From NCBI GenBank assembly GCA_008638415.1, contig VWVT01000005.1:310001-374000 (forward strand): 64,000 nt of DNA, written 5' to 3'. Positions 1-8,706 of the stretch are shown in pieces. The position numbers and the translations under genes are program-made. The DNA is from Nocardiopsis sinuspersici (GTDB taxonomy: Bacteria > Actinomycetota > Actinomycetes > Streptosporangiales > Streptosporangiaceae). The stretch's first letter is position 1, and every line of letters starts with the position of its first letter. The notes beneath the pieces are model-generated. The model was given only the letters and a program-made list of their open reading frames with translations. It was not told the DNA's origin and searched no databases.

Positions 1-659
1 GTCTCCGAGAGGCGGTAGGTCCCGCCGCGCAGGTAGATCGTTCCGCCGGGGGTGACGCGGTCGATCGCCGAGGTGAGCGTCGTCGGGTCCGACTCCGTCC
101 CGTCCGCGCTCTCGCTGCCGCCCGGCGCCGCGTACAGCGCGGAACCCGGCGGCGGCGTGTCACCGCCGCCGTCCCCGTCGCCGTCGCCCTCGCCCGCCTC
201 GACGTCGAGGCGGTCGATGTTGGGCAGGCCGTTGCCGCTGGTGGGGTCGAACCGGATGGTGTTGCTGCCCGAACCCACCTGCACCGTGAGCGTCTTCGTC
301 GTCCACGCGTCCCACTCGCCGGTGCTCTCGAACGAGGCCGACGTGGCCGTCGAACCGTTCACCTCGACGTCCGCGGGCCGTGCCGTGCCGGTTCCGTTGG
401 CGAAGCGGACCGTCAGCGTCGCCGTGCCCGGGGCGGGGGCGTTCACGGTGAACTGCGCGTAGGCGCCGTCCTCGTTGGTGCCGTTGCAGAATCCGCCGCC
501 GGAGTAGCCGGACCAGTCGGAGTCGATGGTGCCGGTGCAGACCGCGGGGGATTCCTCGGCCTCGTAACGGGTGGACTCGGCCTGCGCCGCACTGCCGGAC
601 AGCGCGACGAGCGTGCCGGCCAGCAGGGTGGCGGACGCGATGACGGGTCTCAGTTGCAT
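1..659 (-). CDS. Secreted pectate-lyase-like protein, 5' part only
   Basis: The reading frame opens with ATG at 659 (GGAGA seven bases upstream) and is still open at base 1, so only about 219 N-terminal residues are in view. A signal peptide (MQLRPVIASATLLAGTLVAL, ending near AQAE) is followed by a domain of about 120 residues beginning TRYEAEESPAVCTG, typical of CBM35/CBM6 carbohydrate-binding modules. Next come an acidic Gly/Asp linker and the segment ALYAAPGGSESDGTESDPTT and GGTIYLRGGTY, which is how right-handed beta-helix pectate lyases of the PL9 type begin. Family knowledge: such enzymes cleave polygalacturonate outside the cell. The catalytic helix lies beyond the window, so the enzyme class is inferred. 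A LacI-type palindrome 112 bases upstream fits substrate-induced control. Confidence 0.8.
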   Translation of the reverse strand, partial: MQLRPVIASATLLAGTLVALSGSAAQAESTRYEAEESPAVCTGTIDSDWSGYSGGGFCNGTNEDGAYAQFTVNAPAPGTATLTVRFANGTGTARPADVEVNGSTATSASFESTGEWDAWTTKTLTVQVGSGSNTIRFDPTSGNGLPNIDRLDVEAGEGDGDGDGGGDTPPPGSALYAAPGGSESADGTESDPTTLTSAIDRVTPGGTIYLRGGTYRLSE

Positions 660-770
660 TGTTCGTCTCCAGATTGGTTGCGGGGGGTCGATGAGGGGGC
701 GGCCGGAGGGTCGCGCGGGGAGTACCGCGGCATGGACGGACCGGAACCGCCGGACATCGCTCCGAAGCTG

Positions 771-782
771 GAAAGCGCTTTC
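771..782. promoter_or_regulatory. LacI-family operator-like palindrome GAAAGCGCTTTC
   Basis: A perfect 12-base palindrome with central CG. LacI/CebR-type repressors of actinobacterial polysaccharide-degradation genes bind sites of this form. It sits 112 bases before the start of the secreted lyase gene, so it is probably that gene's operator. The regulator itself is not in the window. Confidence 0.55.
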
Positions 783-964
783 TTGGGAGGACGTTAAGTG
801 CTCGATACGGACACGTCAACAGTCTTGTATTCGGCCATCGGACGTGTTATAGGCAAAGACCGAATACGTGGTCAGGGGGTGGGGAAGGGACATGGAGTCC
901 CCGTCACGGAAAATGGTTTTCCAGCACGGAGGCCCGTGCCGACGAGGGCAGGGGCCGTCAGATT

Positions 965-987
965 CGGGGAAGGGGCCGGCTTCCCCG
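965..987 (-). terminator. Hairpin after the lipoprotein pseudogene
   Basis: Eight-base perfect stem (CGGGGAAG with CTTCCCCG) and a seven-base loop, 65 bases past the end of the minus-strand cassette. It has no T-run, so it could be a GC-type terminator or merely a stable fold. Confidence 0.35.
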
Positions 988-1051
988 GAGGGGTTGGGGA
1001 AACGCCGACCACGTCCGCGCTTCCTCTTGTACGGGGAAAGGCGGGATGGTC

Positions 1052-2242
1052 CTACGAACCTATCTGGGCCAAGGCTTCCAACAACAGGTTGCGGACATTC
1101 CGGCTCGACAATACGGCGGGATCATCGGTCAGCCGCACGGAGCCGTCGTCCTCCCGGACGAGAAGGTCCTCGTGAAATTCCTCCACCGAGACAATGCCCT
1201 GCTCCTCAAGCATGTCGGCGGCCAGATACGTCACCATCATCTCGACTCTGTCGGGGCTTCCCACCAGAATGGCGGCCGGTGCTCGTTCCTGGTCACCGGC
1301 AGGTTCGGGAAAGCGCATGTTCATGGACTCCAGGTCGAACAGGTCCGGATTGTGTACCTTCCCGTTCCCGGAGTTCACATACAGGTAGTCGGATCCCAGG
1401 TCTCCGTTGAGCGCCCGCGCGACCGGATGAACCTCGGCCCCGTAGGAGGGGCCGTGACCGACCACGGAGATCTGCGGCGGTGACTCCCGTTCCCCAGCAC
1501 CAAAGCTCTGTTGCCATGCGGCATCGCCCTGGCTCGGGCTCAGCGCCACCAGATGGGCTTTCGATTCCTCGGCACACAGCACAGACAGGTAGACATGCTC
1601 GGAGTCGGAAGCGACGTCGAAGTCCTCCGGGGAAAGCTCTTCCCCACCGCAGTACTCACCCGGGTCAACGTGCCAGAGCTCTTCCTCCTCTTCGCCGCGC
1701 TGGTATCCGACCACTTGATCCTCGACCACGATGCGTGTGTCGGTGAATCCAAGCTCCGCCATCTCCTGGATTCCTCCCGGGGCTTCGGGAGCGGTGAAGG
1801 TGGAGCTGTGTTCGATCTCGCCGGTCTCGGGATCCAGGACGACTTCGCTCACCCGGTCCCGGAAAAGGCCCTTCTCTCCATACATGACCAGTACGGACTC
1901 AGCCCCTGAGGGAAAACCCACGGCGACTTCCGCACCGGACACCAGGTAGCTCCACCGTTCGACTCCGATACGGGGGTCAATACCCACCACACCCTCCGGG
2001 GTCACCGCGACCGCGGACTACTGAGCCAAAGCCAGTCGTAGGACATCCTGCTCGATGTCCGGCGTGATACCAGCAAGTCCCCGAAGACCCGAAACCTCCA
2101 CCGCGTCACGCGCACCGAGCTCCTCGGAGGTTTGATGTTCAACGACAGGTTCTTCCCGATTCGATCCTGTACATCCCGCACCGACCAGCGCTACCGCAGA
2201 AGCGACAACAGCGGACCGCTCCCAAGAAAGCCTTCTTCCCAT
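1052..2242 (-). pseudogene. PQQ-like beta-propeller lipoprotein gene interrupted by one in-frame TAG
   Basis: The first frame (2242 to 2018, 74 residues) begins MGRRLSWERSAVVASAVALV and carries a lipobox (VGAGC), so the product would be a lipoprotein. It stops at TAG (2018-2020). The same frame then continues open for over 317 residues to 1052 (SAVAVTPEGVVGIDPRIG...). The part after the stop aligns with the neighbouring 450-residue protein: PEGVVGIDPRIGVERWSY against DGAVGLDTRNGEEVWSY, followed by AEVAV in both. The single amber codon therefore splits one gene of about 396 codons. The next possible start (GTG at 2005) has no ribosome binding site. I read this as a nonsense pseudogene; readthrough or a sequencing error is not excluded. 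It is the last gene of the WXG-like/DUF6571 cassette. Confidence 0.75.
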
Positions 2243-2255
2243 CCTCTGCGCCCGT

Positions 2256-3608
2256 TCAGTTCAGGCCAACCACACGAGCCGCCACTCCCGAGTTGGGGTA
2301 CTCACGCAGAAGCACAGCCCCCGGAGCTTCCTGGAAGGTTCCCGGTCCCACGAGATACTCACTGCGCACAACACTAAGCACCTCGCTGAGATCGATCTCC
2401 ACAGGTAGTGTTATCGACTCTCCATGCCCCTTACCACTCCAGTCAAATACGGCGATCTCCATGTTCTCCTCTGCCTCAGACCACCTCAACTTCAGCAGAG
2501 AATCCTTCAATGGAAGCTGGCTGGAGAGAGTCCCACCCAAGTCTTCATCGTCAGTGACAACCTCACTCCGCACATCACCCGAGAAGCTCCGCACCTCGAA
2601 ACGCACCTCCCAATCTTCTTCTCCAATCTTCTCAGTGCGAACCGCCAGATAGCCGTCGGGGAGGACACGAAGCAAGTGGTTGTCAGTCTCACTGGGCAAT
2701 GTATCGGACAGAACTTCTCCACTCTCGGTATCGATGACGACCGTCCCGCGGAGCGGCCCCATGTTTTGGAGAACAGCCACATCACCGACCGGAGCAAACC
2801 TTACGTCCGGAGGCTCATCGTAGTGTTCGTAATCGCCGTTGAAATCCTGACCTTGCACGAGGCGCCACTGCTCCTCGCCTGTGGCTAGATCAAGACTGAC
2901 CATTACCGGATCAGCTCCACCGCACCGATACACCACGACGACACCGCTGGGGGTAAGAAAGCCTTCTTCGACATGCGAATTTCCAGAACCGTCGATGCAC
3001 TCCAGGTCCTCGTTGTGCCACCCTGATTCCCCCTCCCAAGGATCGAAGGAGACAATGACTCCTTCCGGGTCCCTGCTTCCAGCCATGACGAGTCCCTCAT
3101 CAGCGACCAGACCGGCCTCCTGGAGCGACAGATGGCCCTCTCCGGCTTCGCCGTGCTCGATGACGCGTAGCTCCTCGCCTGTTCCGGAGTCCAGGAGCGC
3201 GAGGAAGCCTCCAGCGCTCACCGCGACCAAAGACCCGTCCGGAGATACCGCGACCTCAGCCTCGGACTCAAGAAGCCGGTAGCTCCACACCTCTTCTCCG
3301 TTCCGGGTGTCAAGGCCAACAGCGCCATCATTGACGTGCAACACCGCCCCCGTGGGCACGGGAAGGACTTCCTGAAGCACGCTGTCCTCCGCTCCCTCCC
3401 ACACCCAGGCTGCCTCAGAGACCGTGGTCGGCACCCGGAGCTTCTCAGGTTGATCCCCGGTTACCTCATGAACGATCTCGTAATCAGCCAGCTGTCGGGA
3501 TTCCTCCTGCCCGCCGTCATAATCAGGCAACAGGAGTAATCCGACCACCATCACCAAAATAAGCACGACTGCCATGACAGATATTGACCATATGGTTTTT
3601 CTATTCAT
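2256..3608 (-). CDS. Membrane-anchored PQQ-like beta-propeller protein
   Basis: 450 residues. One N-terminal membrane segment (about residues 5-28, WSISVMAVVLILVMVVGLLL) is followed by an extracytoplasmic region with repeated blades of the type GLDTRNGEEVWSY, SLDLATGEEQWRL and VIDTESGEVLS, the signature of quinoprotein-like WD/PQQ propellers. No cofactor-binding residues can be assigned; such proteins usually act as scaffolds or binding proteins. It lies 13 bases before the related lipoprotein pseudogene and 47 bases after the DUF6571 gene, all on one strand, so probably in one transcript. The DNA is visibly less GC-rich than the surroundings. No function beyond the fold is claimed. Confidence 0.7.
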   Translation of the reverse strand: MNRKTIWSISVMAVVLILVMVVGLLLLPDYDGGQEESRQLADYEIVHEVTGDQPEKLRVPTTVSEAAWVWEGAEDSVLQEVLPVPTGAVLHVNDGAVGLDTRNGEEVWSYRLLESEAEVAVSPDGSLVAVSAGGFLALLDSGTGEELRVIEHGEAGEGHLSLQEAGLVADEGLVMAGSRDPEGVIVSFDPWEGESGWHNEDLECIDGSGNSHVEEGFLTPSGVVVVYRCGGADPVMVSLDLATGEEQWRLVQGQDFNGDYEHYDEPPDVRFAPVGDVAVLQNMGPLRGTVVIDTESGEVLSDTLPSETDNHLLRVLPDGYLAVRTEKIGEEDWEVRFEVRSFSGDVRSEVVTDDEDLGGTLSSQLPLKDSLLKLRWSEAEENMEIAVFDWSGKGHGESITLPVEIDLSEVLSVVRSEYLVGPGTFQEAPGAVLLREYPNSGVAARVVGLN

Positions 3609-3655
3609 AATTAGCCATACACTTCCAACGCATGATCCAAAATACTCCCCGAAAA

Positions 3656-6133
3656 CTAATCATCGGGGTTTTCTTCATCCGAATCCGACTTAACGCTGTC
3701 TTCATTCATTTCTCCACGGCCCCTGTTATACTCATCAATGTACTGCTCCATTGCCTGCCCTGTGCTAAATTCACTTGACCCCCAGGAATTATTAATTATT
3801 TCGCTCCACCCGTTCGCAATAGCAGTACCCTGCTCACCAGGAGACACATTCCATTGAGCAGTATCAGCAGGAATATATGAGTTCCCTCTTTCGTCCTCCA
3901 CCACCGGACTGTATATATTTTCTCGAAGCCCTTCCATTACAGACTCATCATCATGCGCAATCCCCCGAAGAGCAGCCAACATAAAATCATCTTCCGCCTC
4001 CCACTCGCCGCGATTGTTTTCCTCTCGCTCTTCCGCTTCGTACGACTCAATATCGAAGCCCTCCTTAATGCCAATTTTGATTCCCTCAGACAGTACACTA
4101 CTTCCCGCAAACGGCATTTCCGATATTGCAGCCCCAAACATATCTGCCCCGTATCCGGTTACCCTATTTTTATAATCTGCGTCCTTGCCGTCATTTACCG
4201 TCCGGGTAGCAGCCTCTTCTTCCAGGGCAGTGTCAATAAGACCTCGAAGAATCCCCGCCTCCTCGGCTCCCCCCAGAGAGAGTTCGTCTGCAACAGAGCT
4301 CCGGCCTTCAATATATTCATACATTTTGTCTTGACCAAAGGCCATGGTTTCTGCATATACCCTAGAGGCCGCATTTCCATCTCCCATTATTTGCTGAATA
4401 AAATCTGCCCTATCGGAAGGAACCAGCAGAAGACCGTGGTCCGGGTCCCACCTCGTCTGGTCCTGCCCCTCGGGAACACCGGAACTACCCGAATTTGTGC
4501 CGTATCCACTAGCGAAATCATCGATGTATGAGCTAAAGAGATCTGACCATGCCCAGGCAAGTTCTGGGTTCAAGTGCCCCGCTGATACGTTATCCCATTC
4601 CATGTCAACCACAGTGCCGTCGGGATTTGTTACCTGACCCTCGACCGAGTGCCCCGTTCCCGAAAGGGCATCACTAAATGAAGGGTCACTAAATATTTCC
4701 ATCAATGCGACCATAGCTTCTCCCGCACGTTCTTGCTCGACTTCATCGCCATCAGCTTGCTCCCCCATCCAGTCAGTGATGCCGCTAACCGCAGCTCCGT
4801 CATCCGGCCACGAATGCGTATAAAGAGTCTCGATAATCCGCTCATGCGTTAGATGCTCATGATTCGGATGATACTGATACTCGCTCCCTTCAAAATCCTC
4901 ACCTGTAATTATGATGTTATTCGCTTCGGGGTTCCGACTGGCAATTTCAATGATGCTCTGGAGATATTCACCGTCAGTCGGGTTACTCCAGGCCTCTCCA
5001 TGAATAAGATCCGCAGCACTGGATGCGAGGAGAGCAGTGGAGAACTCTGTCCCACCCTTCATCCCTGGCCCTGAGTGGCTTAGGAAATCACCTAGTACGG
5101 AGAAGCTATCGCGCCAGCTATCGTGCTCTGAAACCTGTGCATCGATATCACCTTCGTCTTGCATCCCGAACATATCTACCTTGTCTCCAAAGGCAGTGTC
5201 CTGGACATCCTGGGGAAGATACTCCATCCCACCACCGATATCCTCGTCCGAGAGGACTAGCATGGTATTGGATAGGGCACGGTTTAGCTCTTCGCGAAGC
5301 GAATCACTAATATGCTCGCTAGAACTCACCTGATTGGCAAATGTCAGAAAACTTGAATTACCTGAAGCCGCATCGAGATCTCCAAATAGAGTTTCCATGA
5401 ACTCGACCTCTCCGCCCAGTAGCTTCTCCCCGTTCTGCTGGGCCGTCAGTCCACGCGTCACCACAGCGGAGATCAGCGCGAGGTACTCGGGGTTGTTCTC
5501 CAACGCATCGATACTGACCTCGTTGCCGTTGAGGACCGCTTCGCCGATATGGGTCGCGATGACCTCGGCCTGGCCCTCATCGACGTGGTAGTACTCGAAG
5601 TCTCCCGTCGTGTAGAACCCGATGTTCTCGTTCGCTCCGAAGTAACCCCCGTCAGCGAGAGCCCGGATGTTCTCAGGAGTGGGGCCCTCCTTCAGTCTCT
5701 CCTGGATCTCGTCACACCTGGTCTCCAGGTCCCGCCACGCCTCCTCGGCCTGGAAGTTGTGCGACTCGATGATCCGCTGGGAGATGTTGAGGTTGTCCGG
5801 CTCGGCGGAGTTCGCGAGGGCCGTGGAGAGGTTCTCCTTGATCTCCTCGATCCTGTCCTCGTACCACTTGACGTCGGTACTGATCTTCTCGAGGACGCCG
5901 TAGGCGTGGATACAGGCCAGCATCGAGCTGCTCCAGGCGAACTGGTTCTCGTTCGCGGCACCTCTGAGGCTTTCACCGATCAGGTCGGAGAACTCGAAAC
6001 CCACGGACGTGGTGATCGTGTTGTACTCAACGGAACGGCCGCTGATCAGGGAGAAGAGCTCCTCGAAGGTATCCCTGGCGGAGGCGACGGTGCCGCGGTC
6101 GATCTCGCATTCGATGTAGCTGAGCGCGGACAA
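3656..6133 (-). CDS. DUF6571 family protein, probable type VII-associated
   Basis: 825 residues. TTG start at 6133 with AGGAG seven bases upstream (MSALSYIECEIDRGTVASAR). Residues 1-150 are helical and resemble WXG/LXG-type N-terminal domains. The middle part (ALADGGYFGANENIGFYTTG, then the HIGEAVLNG and LISAVVTRGLTAQQNGEKLL stretches) is what I recall for DUF6571 proteins of Streptomyces. The last third is acidic and Asn/Ser-rich, ending SDSDEENPDD. There is no signal peptide. The N-terminal 250 codons (above about 5400) are GC-rich like the chromosome; the rest is clearly AT-richer with ATA, AAT and TTA codons, suggesting a recombined or imported C-terminal part as in polymorphic effectors. 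The WXG-like gene sits 39 bases upstream. The activity of the C-terminal region is not recognisable. Confidence 0.65.
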   Translation of the reverse strand: MSALSYIECEIDRGTVASARDTFEELFSLISGRSVEYNTITTSVGFEFSDLIGESLRGAANENQFAWSSSMLACIHAYGVLEKISTDVKWYEDRIEEIKENLSTALANSAEPDNLNISQRIIESHNFQAEEAWRDLETRCDEIQERLKEGPTPENIRALADGGYFGANENIGFYTTGDFEYYHVDEGQAEVIATHIGEAVLNGNEVSIDALENNPEYLALISAVVTRGLTAQQNGEKLLGGEVEFMETLFGDLDAASGNSSFLTFANQVSSSEHISDSLREELNRALSNTMLVLSDEDIGGGMEYLPQDVQDTAFGDKVDMFGMQDEGDIDAQVSEHDSWRDSFSVLGDFLSHSGPGMKGGTEFSTALLASSAADLIHGEAWSNPTDGEYLQSIIEIASRNPEANNIIITGEDFEGSEYQYHPNHEHLTHERIIETLYTHSWPDDGAAVSGITDWMGEQADGDEVEQERAGEAMVALMEIFSDPSFSDALSGTGHSVEGQVTNPDGTVVDMEWDNVSAGHLNPELAWAWSDLFSSYIDDFASGYGTNSGSSGVPEGQDQTRWDPDHGLLLVPSDRADFIQQIMGDGNAASRVYAETMAFGQDKMYEYIEGRSSVADELSLGGAEEAGILRGLIDTALEEEAATRTVNDGKDADYKNRVTGYGADMFGAAISEMPFAGSSVLSEGIKIGIKEGFDIESYEAEEREENNRGEWEAEDDFMLAALRGIAHDDESVMEGLRENIYSPVVEDERGNSYIPADTAQWNVSPGEQGTAIANGWSEIINNSWGSSEFSTGQAMEQYIDEYNRGRGEMNEDSVKSDSDEENPDD

Positions 6134-6172
6134 GATGAGGCTCCTGGGGAAAGGTACGTGGGGGAAGGGTGA

Positions 6173-6514
6173 TCAGTAGAGCTGAGCGCCGTTGATGGGG
6201 ATGTGGTACTCCTCCGACGACTCCAGGTCCGTCACGGCGGCCTCGTAGGAACCTGCCTGGATGTTCTCTGCCAGAGTCCTCGCGTGGTTGCGGACGTCGA
6301 TCATGTGCTGTTCGTGGTCCGTTCCGAAAGCGATCCACCCGGTGATACCTGGAGCACCACTGACCGCGTTCTTCGCAGCCTGGATCGCCTCGTCGAAGTC
6401 CGTCGGCAGGTCCCGGAGCCGTGCCGCCGCCTCCGCCGACGCCGTTCCGCCCGCGTGAGCATCGTCAACGTTCACACCGGTGCCATCCGACACGGCTTCA
6501 CCTGCTTCCCTCAT
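6173..6514 (-). CDS. Small WXG100-like (ESX-type) helical protein
   Basis: 113 residues, almost entirely helical, with a central hydrophobic turn (GITGWIAFGTDHEQHMIDVR) where WXG100 proteins have their W-x-G bend. Family knowledge: such proteins are substrates or partners of type VII secretion and often precede a large effector, which matches the DUF6571 gene 39 bases downstream. The ATG at 6514 has a poor ribosome site. An alternative GTG eight codons in (VSDGTGVNV) has GGAAGCAGG upstream and may be the true start. Confidence 0.55.
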   Translation of the reverse strand: MREAGEAVSDGTGVNVDDAHAGGTASAEAAARLRDLPTDFDEAIQAAKNAVSGAPGITGWIAFGTDHEQHMIDVRNHARTLAENIQAGSYEAAVTDLESSEEYHIPINGAQLY

Positions 6515-6693
6515 CTGAGCTGCTGATACGTTCCGGAGAATCGGAAGTATCCACGGTGTTCACCCGATTACCGAAACTGACGATATCGAGGAAAGAAGAC
6601 ACGTATGGCGGGCTGCCCCTGTGAACTGGGGTGATGTTTCGGACCTGGCCGGAAGCGGCCACGGCACGAGACCCGCAGGGCGGGAAACAGGGC

Positions 6694-7242
6694 TCACCCG
6701 GCGGCACGCTGGGCCGGGACCTCCAGCCGGACCGGGACCTCCAACCGGGCGGTGTCCGCCGGCTCACCTGCGGGCACCGGGGACCCACCCCCGCGCGGGT
6801 CCACCACGGCCCACACGGTGATCGGGTGTCCCGGCAGGCCGAACCACCCCCAGCCGGCGGCCAGGCGGTCGACCAGGCGCAGGCCGAAGCCCGCCCCCAG
6901 GTCGGGGACGGTGGGCACCGCTCCCGGGAGGGCGCCGTCGTCGGTCACCGCGAGCCAGAACATGCCCCGGTAGCCCTCCATCTCCATGCGGACGCGACCG
7001 CAGGGACCCCCGGAGGCGGTGTGGCGCAGGGCGTTCGTGTGCAGCTCGGACAGAACCGCGATGAGGGGATAGGCCCGGTCATAGCTGAGCTTGGTGCCGT
7101 GCCAGCACCACAGCCGGGCGGAGGCCACCTGCTGCGGCAGCGATCCCCAACTCACCATTCGGACGCCCGGAACCCGGGATGGAATCCTCTTCGGGAGTTC
7201 CGCACTCCACTTCTCCCCACCCACGCCGCCACCGTCCCGCAT
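6694..7242 (-). CDS. Histidine-kinase-like ATPase (anti-sigma type)
   Basis: 182 residues. I start at ATG 7242 because GAGGGGAG lies eight bases upstream; longer frames lack a site. It has a single HATPase_c_2 domain with N box ELHTNALRHT, D box VTDDGALPG and G box GAGFGLRLVDRL. It has no phosphoacceptor histidine, so it is not a sensor kinase but resembles RsbW/SpoIIAB-like proteins that accompany XRE-DUF5753 regulators in Streptomyces. It is divergent from the XRE gene, and the shared promoter region holds two tandem palindromes. A role in developmental or stress gene control is inferred from this context. Confidence 0.75.
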   Translation of the reverse strand: MRDGGGVGGEKWSAELPKRIPSRVPGVRMVSWGSLPQQVASARLWCWHGTKLSYDRAYPLIAVLSELHTNALRHTASGGPCGRVRMEMEGYRGMFWLAVTDDGALPGAVPTVPDLGAGFGLRLVDRLAAGWGWFGLPGHPITVWAVVDPRGGGSPVPAGEPADTARLEVPVRLEVPAQRAAG

Positions 7243-7318
7243 CGCTTCCGCTCCCCTCGACCTGGGCTTCTCCGTCGCAGACCAGCTTGGCCGCAGGCCG
7301 CTCTCCCGGCCTCCTCCA

Positions 7319-7372
7319 ATGGAGTTTCCGCGAAATCCCATTCACGCGGATGGAGTTCCTGCGAAAATCCAT
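7319..7372. promoter_or_regulatory. Tandem 23-base imperfect palindromes in a divergent promoter
   Basis: Two related 23-base units at 7319-7341 and 7350-7372, each with arms ATGG(A/G) and TCCAT or CCCAT around a TT...AA core, with centres 31 bases (three helical turns) apart. They lie between the minus-strand HATPase gene and the plus-strand XRE gene. Most likely they bind the XRE-DUF5753 protein encoded next door (autoregulation), but no binding is shown by sequence alone. Confidence 0.5.
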
Positions 7373-7432
7373 CGCGTGAAAGAAAAGAACGGTAGTACCT
7401 TTTTGTCCATTTCTGGTATGCGAATATCAGGC

Positions 7433-8239
7433 ATGGCGAAGGTGAGCACCGACATCAAGGAACGCTGGGGCTGCGTCCTCCAGCGGCGGCGCGAGGCCTG
7501 CGGGATGACCCAGGAGACGCTGGGCCGCGCCCTCGGGGTGAAGGGCACCGCGGTGTCCAACCTGGAGCGCGGCCGGACCACCCCGGCGCGGGATGTGCTG
7601 GCGTCCCTGGACAAGGCCCTCGGGACCGGCGACGAGCTGGCCCAACTGTGGGAGGACCTCGTCAAGGAGGGCAAGATCCCGTGGCTGGGCCAGATGGAGG
7701 AGCTGGAGAAGAAGGCGGCCTCCATCCTGGAGTTCCACCCGTTCCTGGTTCCCTCGCTGCTCCAGACGGCGGACTACGCCACCGCGGTCATGCGCGCCGT
7801 CACTCCGTGGGAGCCGCAGGCGAGGACCGAGGCGAGCGTGCGTGAGCGGATCGCCCGGGGAGAGCGCTTCCAGAGCGCGGACACCCCGGTGATGATGGTG
7901 GTGATCGGCCGCGCGGTCCTGACCGAGCCGATCGACCACGGGCCCGTCATGCGCGGGCAGTTGGAGTACGTCCATGCTCTCGCCAAACGTGAGCGGATAA
8001 CCTTGCAGATCACGGAAGAACCTCTACATCCCGGACTGGTCGGACCGTTCACGGTGCTCGATCCTCCTCCCGAGCGGGAGCTCGTGTACGCGGAATCGGC
8101 CCACAAGGGCCAGTTCATCCACGATCCCGACGCCGTGGGAGAGTTCAAGCTGAGGTTCCACCGCTTGCAGGCAGCGGCGATGCCACCGGGCCAGTCGCTG
8201 CGGCTGGTCGAAGAGACGATTGAGGGATTTGCGCCATGA
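7433..8239 (+). CDS. XRE-family regulator with DUF5753 domain
   Basis: 268 residues from ATG 7433 (MAKVSTDIKERWG); an in-frame ATG at 7418 is an alternative and neither has a strong ribosome site. The N-terminal helix-turn-helix (about residues 10-70) reads LQRRREACGMTQETLGRALG and AVSNLERGRTTPA. The C-terminal DUF5753 domain begins at the IPWLGQMEELEKKAASI stretch and ends in RLVEETIEGFAP. Family knowledge: WhiJ/AbaA-type regulators that act with a DUF397 partner in actinobacterial development and antibiotic control. The DUF397 gene overlaps its stop codon by four bases (ATGA), and HATPase genes flank it. Confidence 0.9.
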   Translation: MAKVSTDIKERWGCVLQRRREACGMTQETLGRALGVKGTAVSNLERGRTTPARDVLASLDKALGTGDELAQLWEDLVKEGKIPWLGQMEELEKKAASILEFHPFLVPSLLQTADYATAVMRAVTPWEPQARTEASVRERIARGERFQSADTPVMMVVIGRAVLTEPIDHGPVMRGQLEYVHALAKRERITLQITEEPLHPGLVGPFTVLDPPPERELVYAESAHKGQFIHDPDAVGEFKLRFHRLQAAAMPPGQSLRLVEETIEGFAP

Positions 8240-8418
8240 GTGACGTCCAGTGGCACAAGAGCAGCTACAGCGGAGGCTCGCACCAGAACTGTGTGGAGGT
8301 CGCCGAGGGCCCCGAGCACACCCTGGTCCGCGACACGCAGTACCGCGACCACGGCCACCTCGCCTTCGAGGGCCTCGCCTGGTCCGGCTTCCTCTCCTCC
8401 GTCAAGAGCGACCGCTAA
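8236..8418 (+). CDS. DUF397 protein
   Basis: 60 residues, the usual length. Family hallmarks are W-HKSSYS near the start (VQWHKSSYSGGSHQNCVEVA), then VRDT and an F-x-x-L-x-W block (FEGLAWSGFLSSVK). It overlaps the XRE-DUF5753 gene by four bases, so the two are translationally coupled. Family knowledge: DUF397 proteins are dedicated partners of DUF5753 regulators (the WhiJ/SCO4542 pairing) and modulate their DNA binding. A strong terminator follows at 8432-8461. Confidence 0.92.
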   Translation: MSDVQWHKSSYSGGSHQNCVEVAEGPEHTLVRDTQYRDHGHLAFEGLAWSGFLSSVKSDR

Positions 8419-8431
8419 CCGCGTCGATCCG

Positions 8432-8461
8432 GCCCCTGTTCCCCGTCGTGGGAGCGGGGGC
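8432..8461 (+). terminator. Terminator after the XRE-DUF397 pair
   Basis: About 12 base pairs (GCCCC...TCCC pairing with GGGA...GGGGC, two G-T wobbles) around a six-base loop, 14 bases past the DUF397 stop and followed by ATTTCTGT. A second perfect 8-base inverted repeat (TTCTCCCA at 8514-8521 with TGGGAGAA at 8534-8541) lies downstream. Confidence 0.65.
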
Positions 8462-8706
8462 ATTTCTGTGCCCTATGCCCGGATAGAGGCTTTTGTGTTT
8501 TTAGCGAGAAAGATTCTCCCAAGCCACCTCACCTGGGAGAACGCACCAATCCAGAATCTTTTCCGCGTTACTTCGCGGTAGCCGCGCCGTCCACACTCGA
8601 AATGCCTTACGCTTTTCTCCAAAACCACGAATGACCCCGCGACGGTTGGAATCCGCCCGGGGTCGTGGCCAGCAACTCCATCCCTTCAAACACAAGGATT
8701 GCCAGC

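Larger units (their letters stand above)
660..1051. other. Intergenic region without a gene
   Basis: This 392-base gap separates two minus-strand genes. It holds the 5' leader of the lyase gene, a LacI-type palindrome (771-782), a second short inverted repeat (GGAAAA at 908-913 with TTTTCC at 917-922) and a GC-rich hairpin (965-987) that could end transcription of the upstream cassette. Short open frames here have no recognisable content and look like chance. Confidence 0.6.

Noticed and set aside
2005..2005. Independent gene starting at GTG 2005 after the amber codon
   Set aside because: No ribosome binding site, and the protein would begin in the middle of a propeller blade shared with the paralogue.
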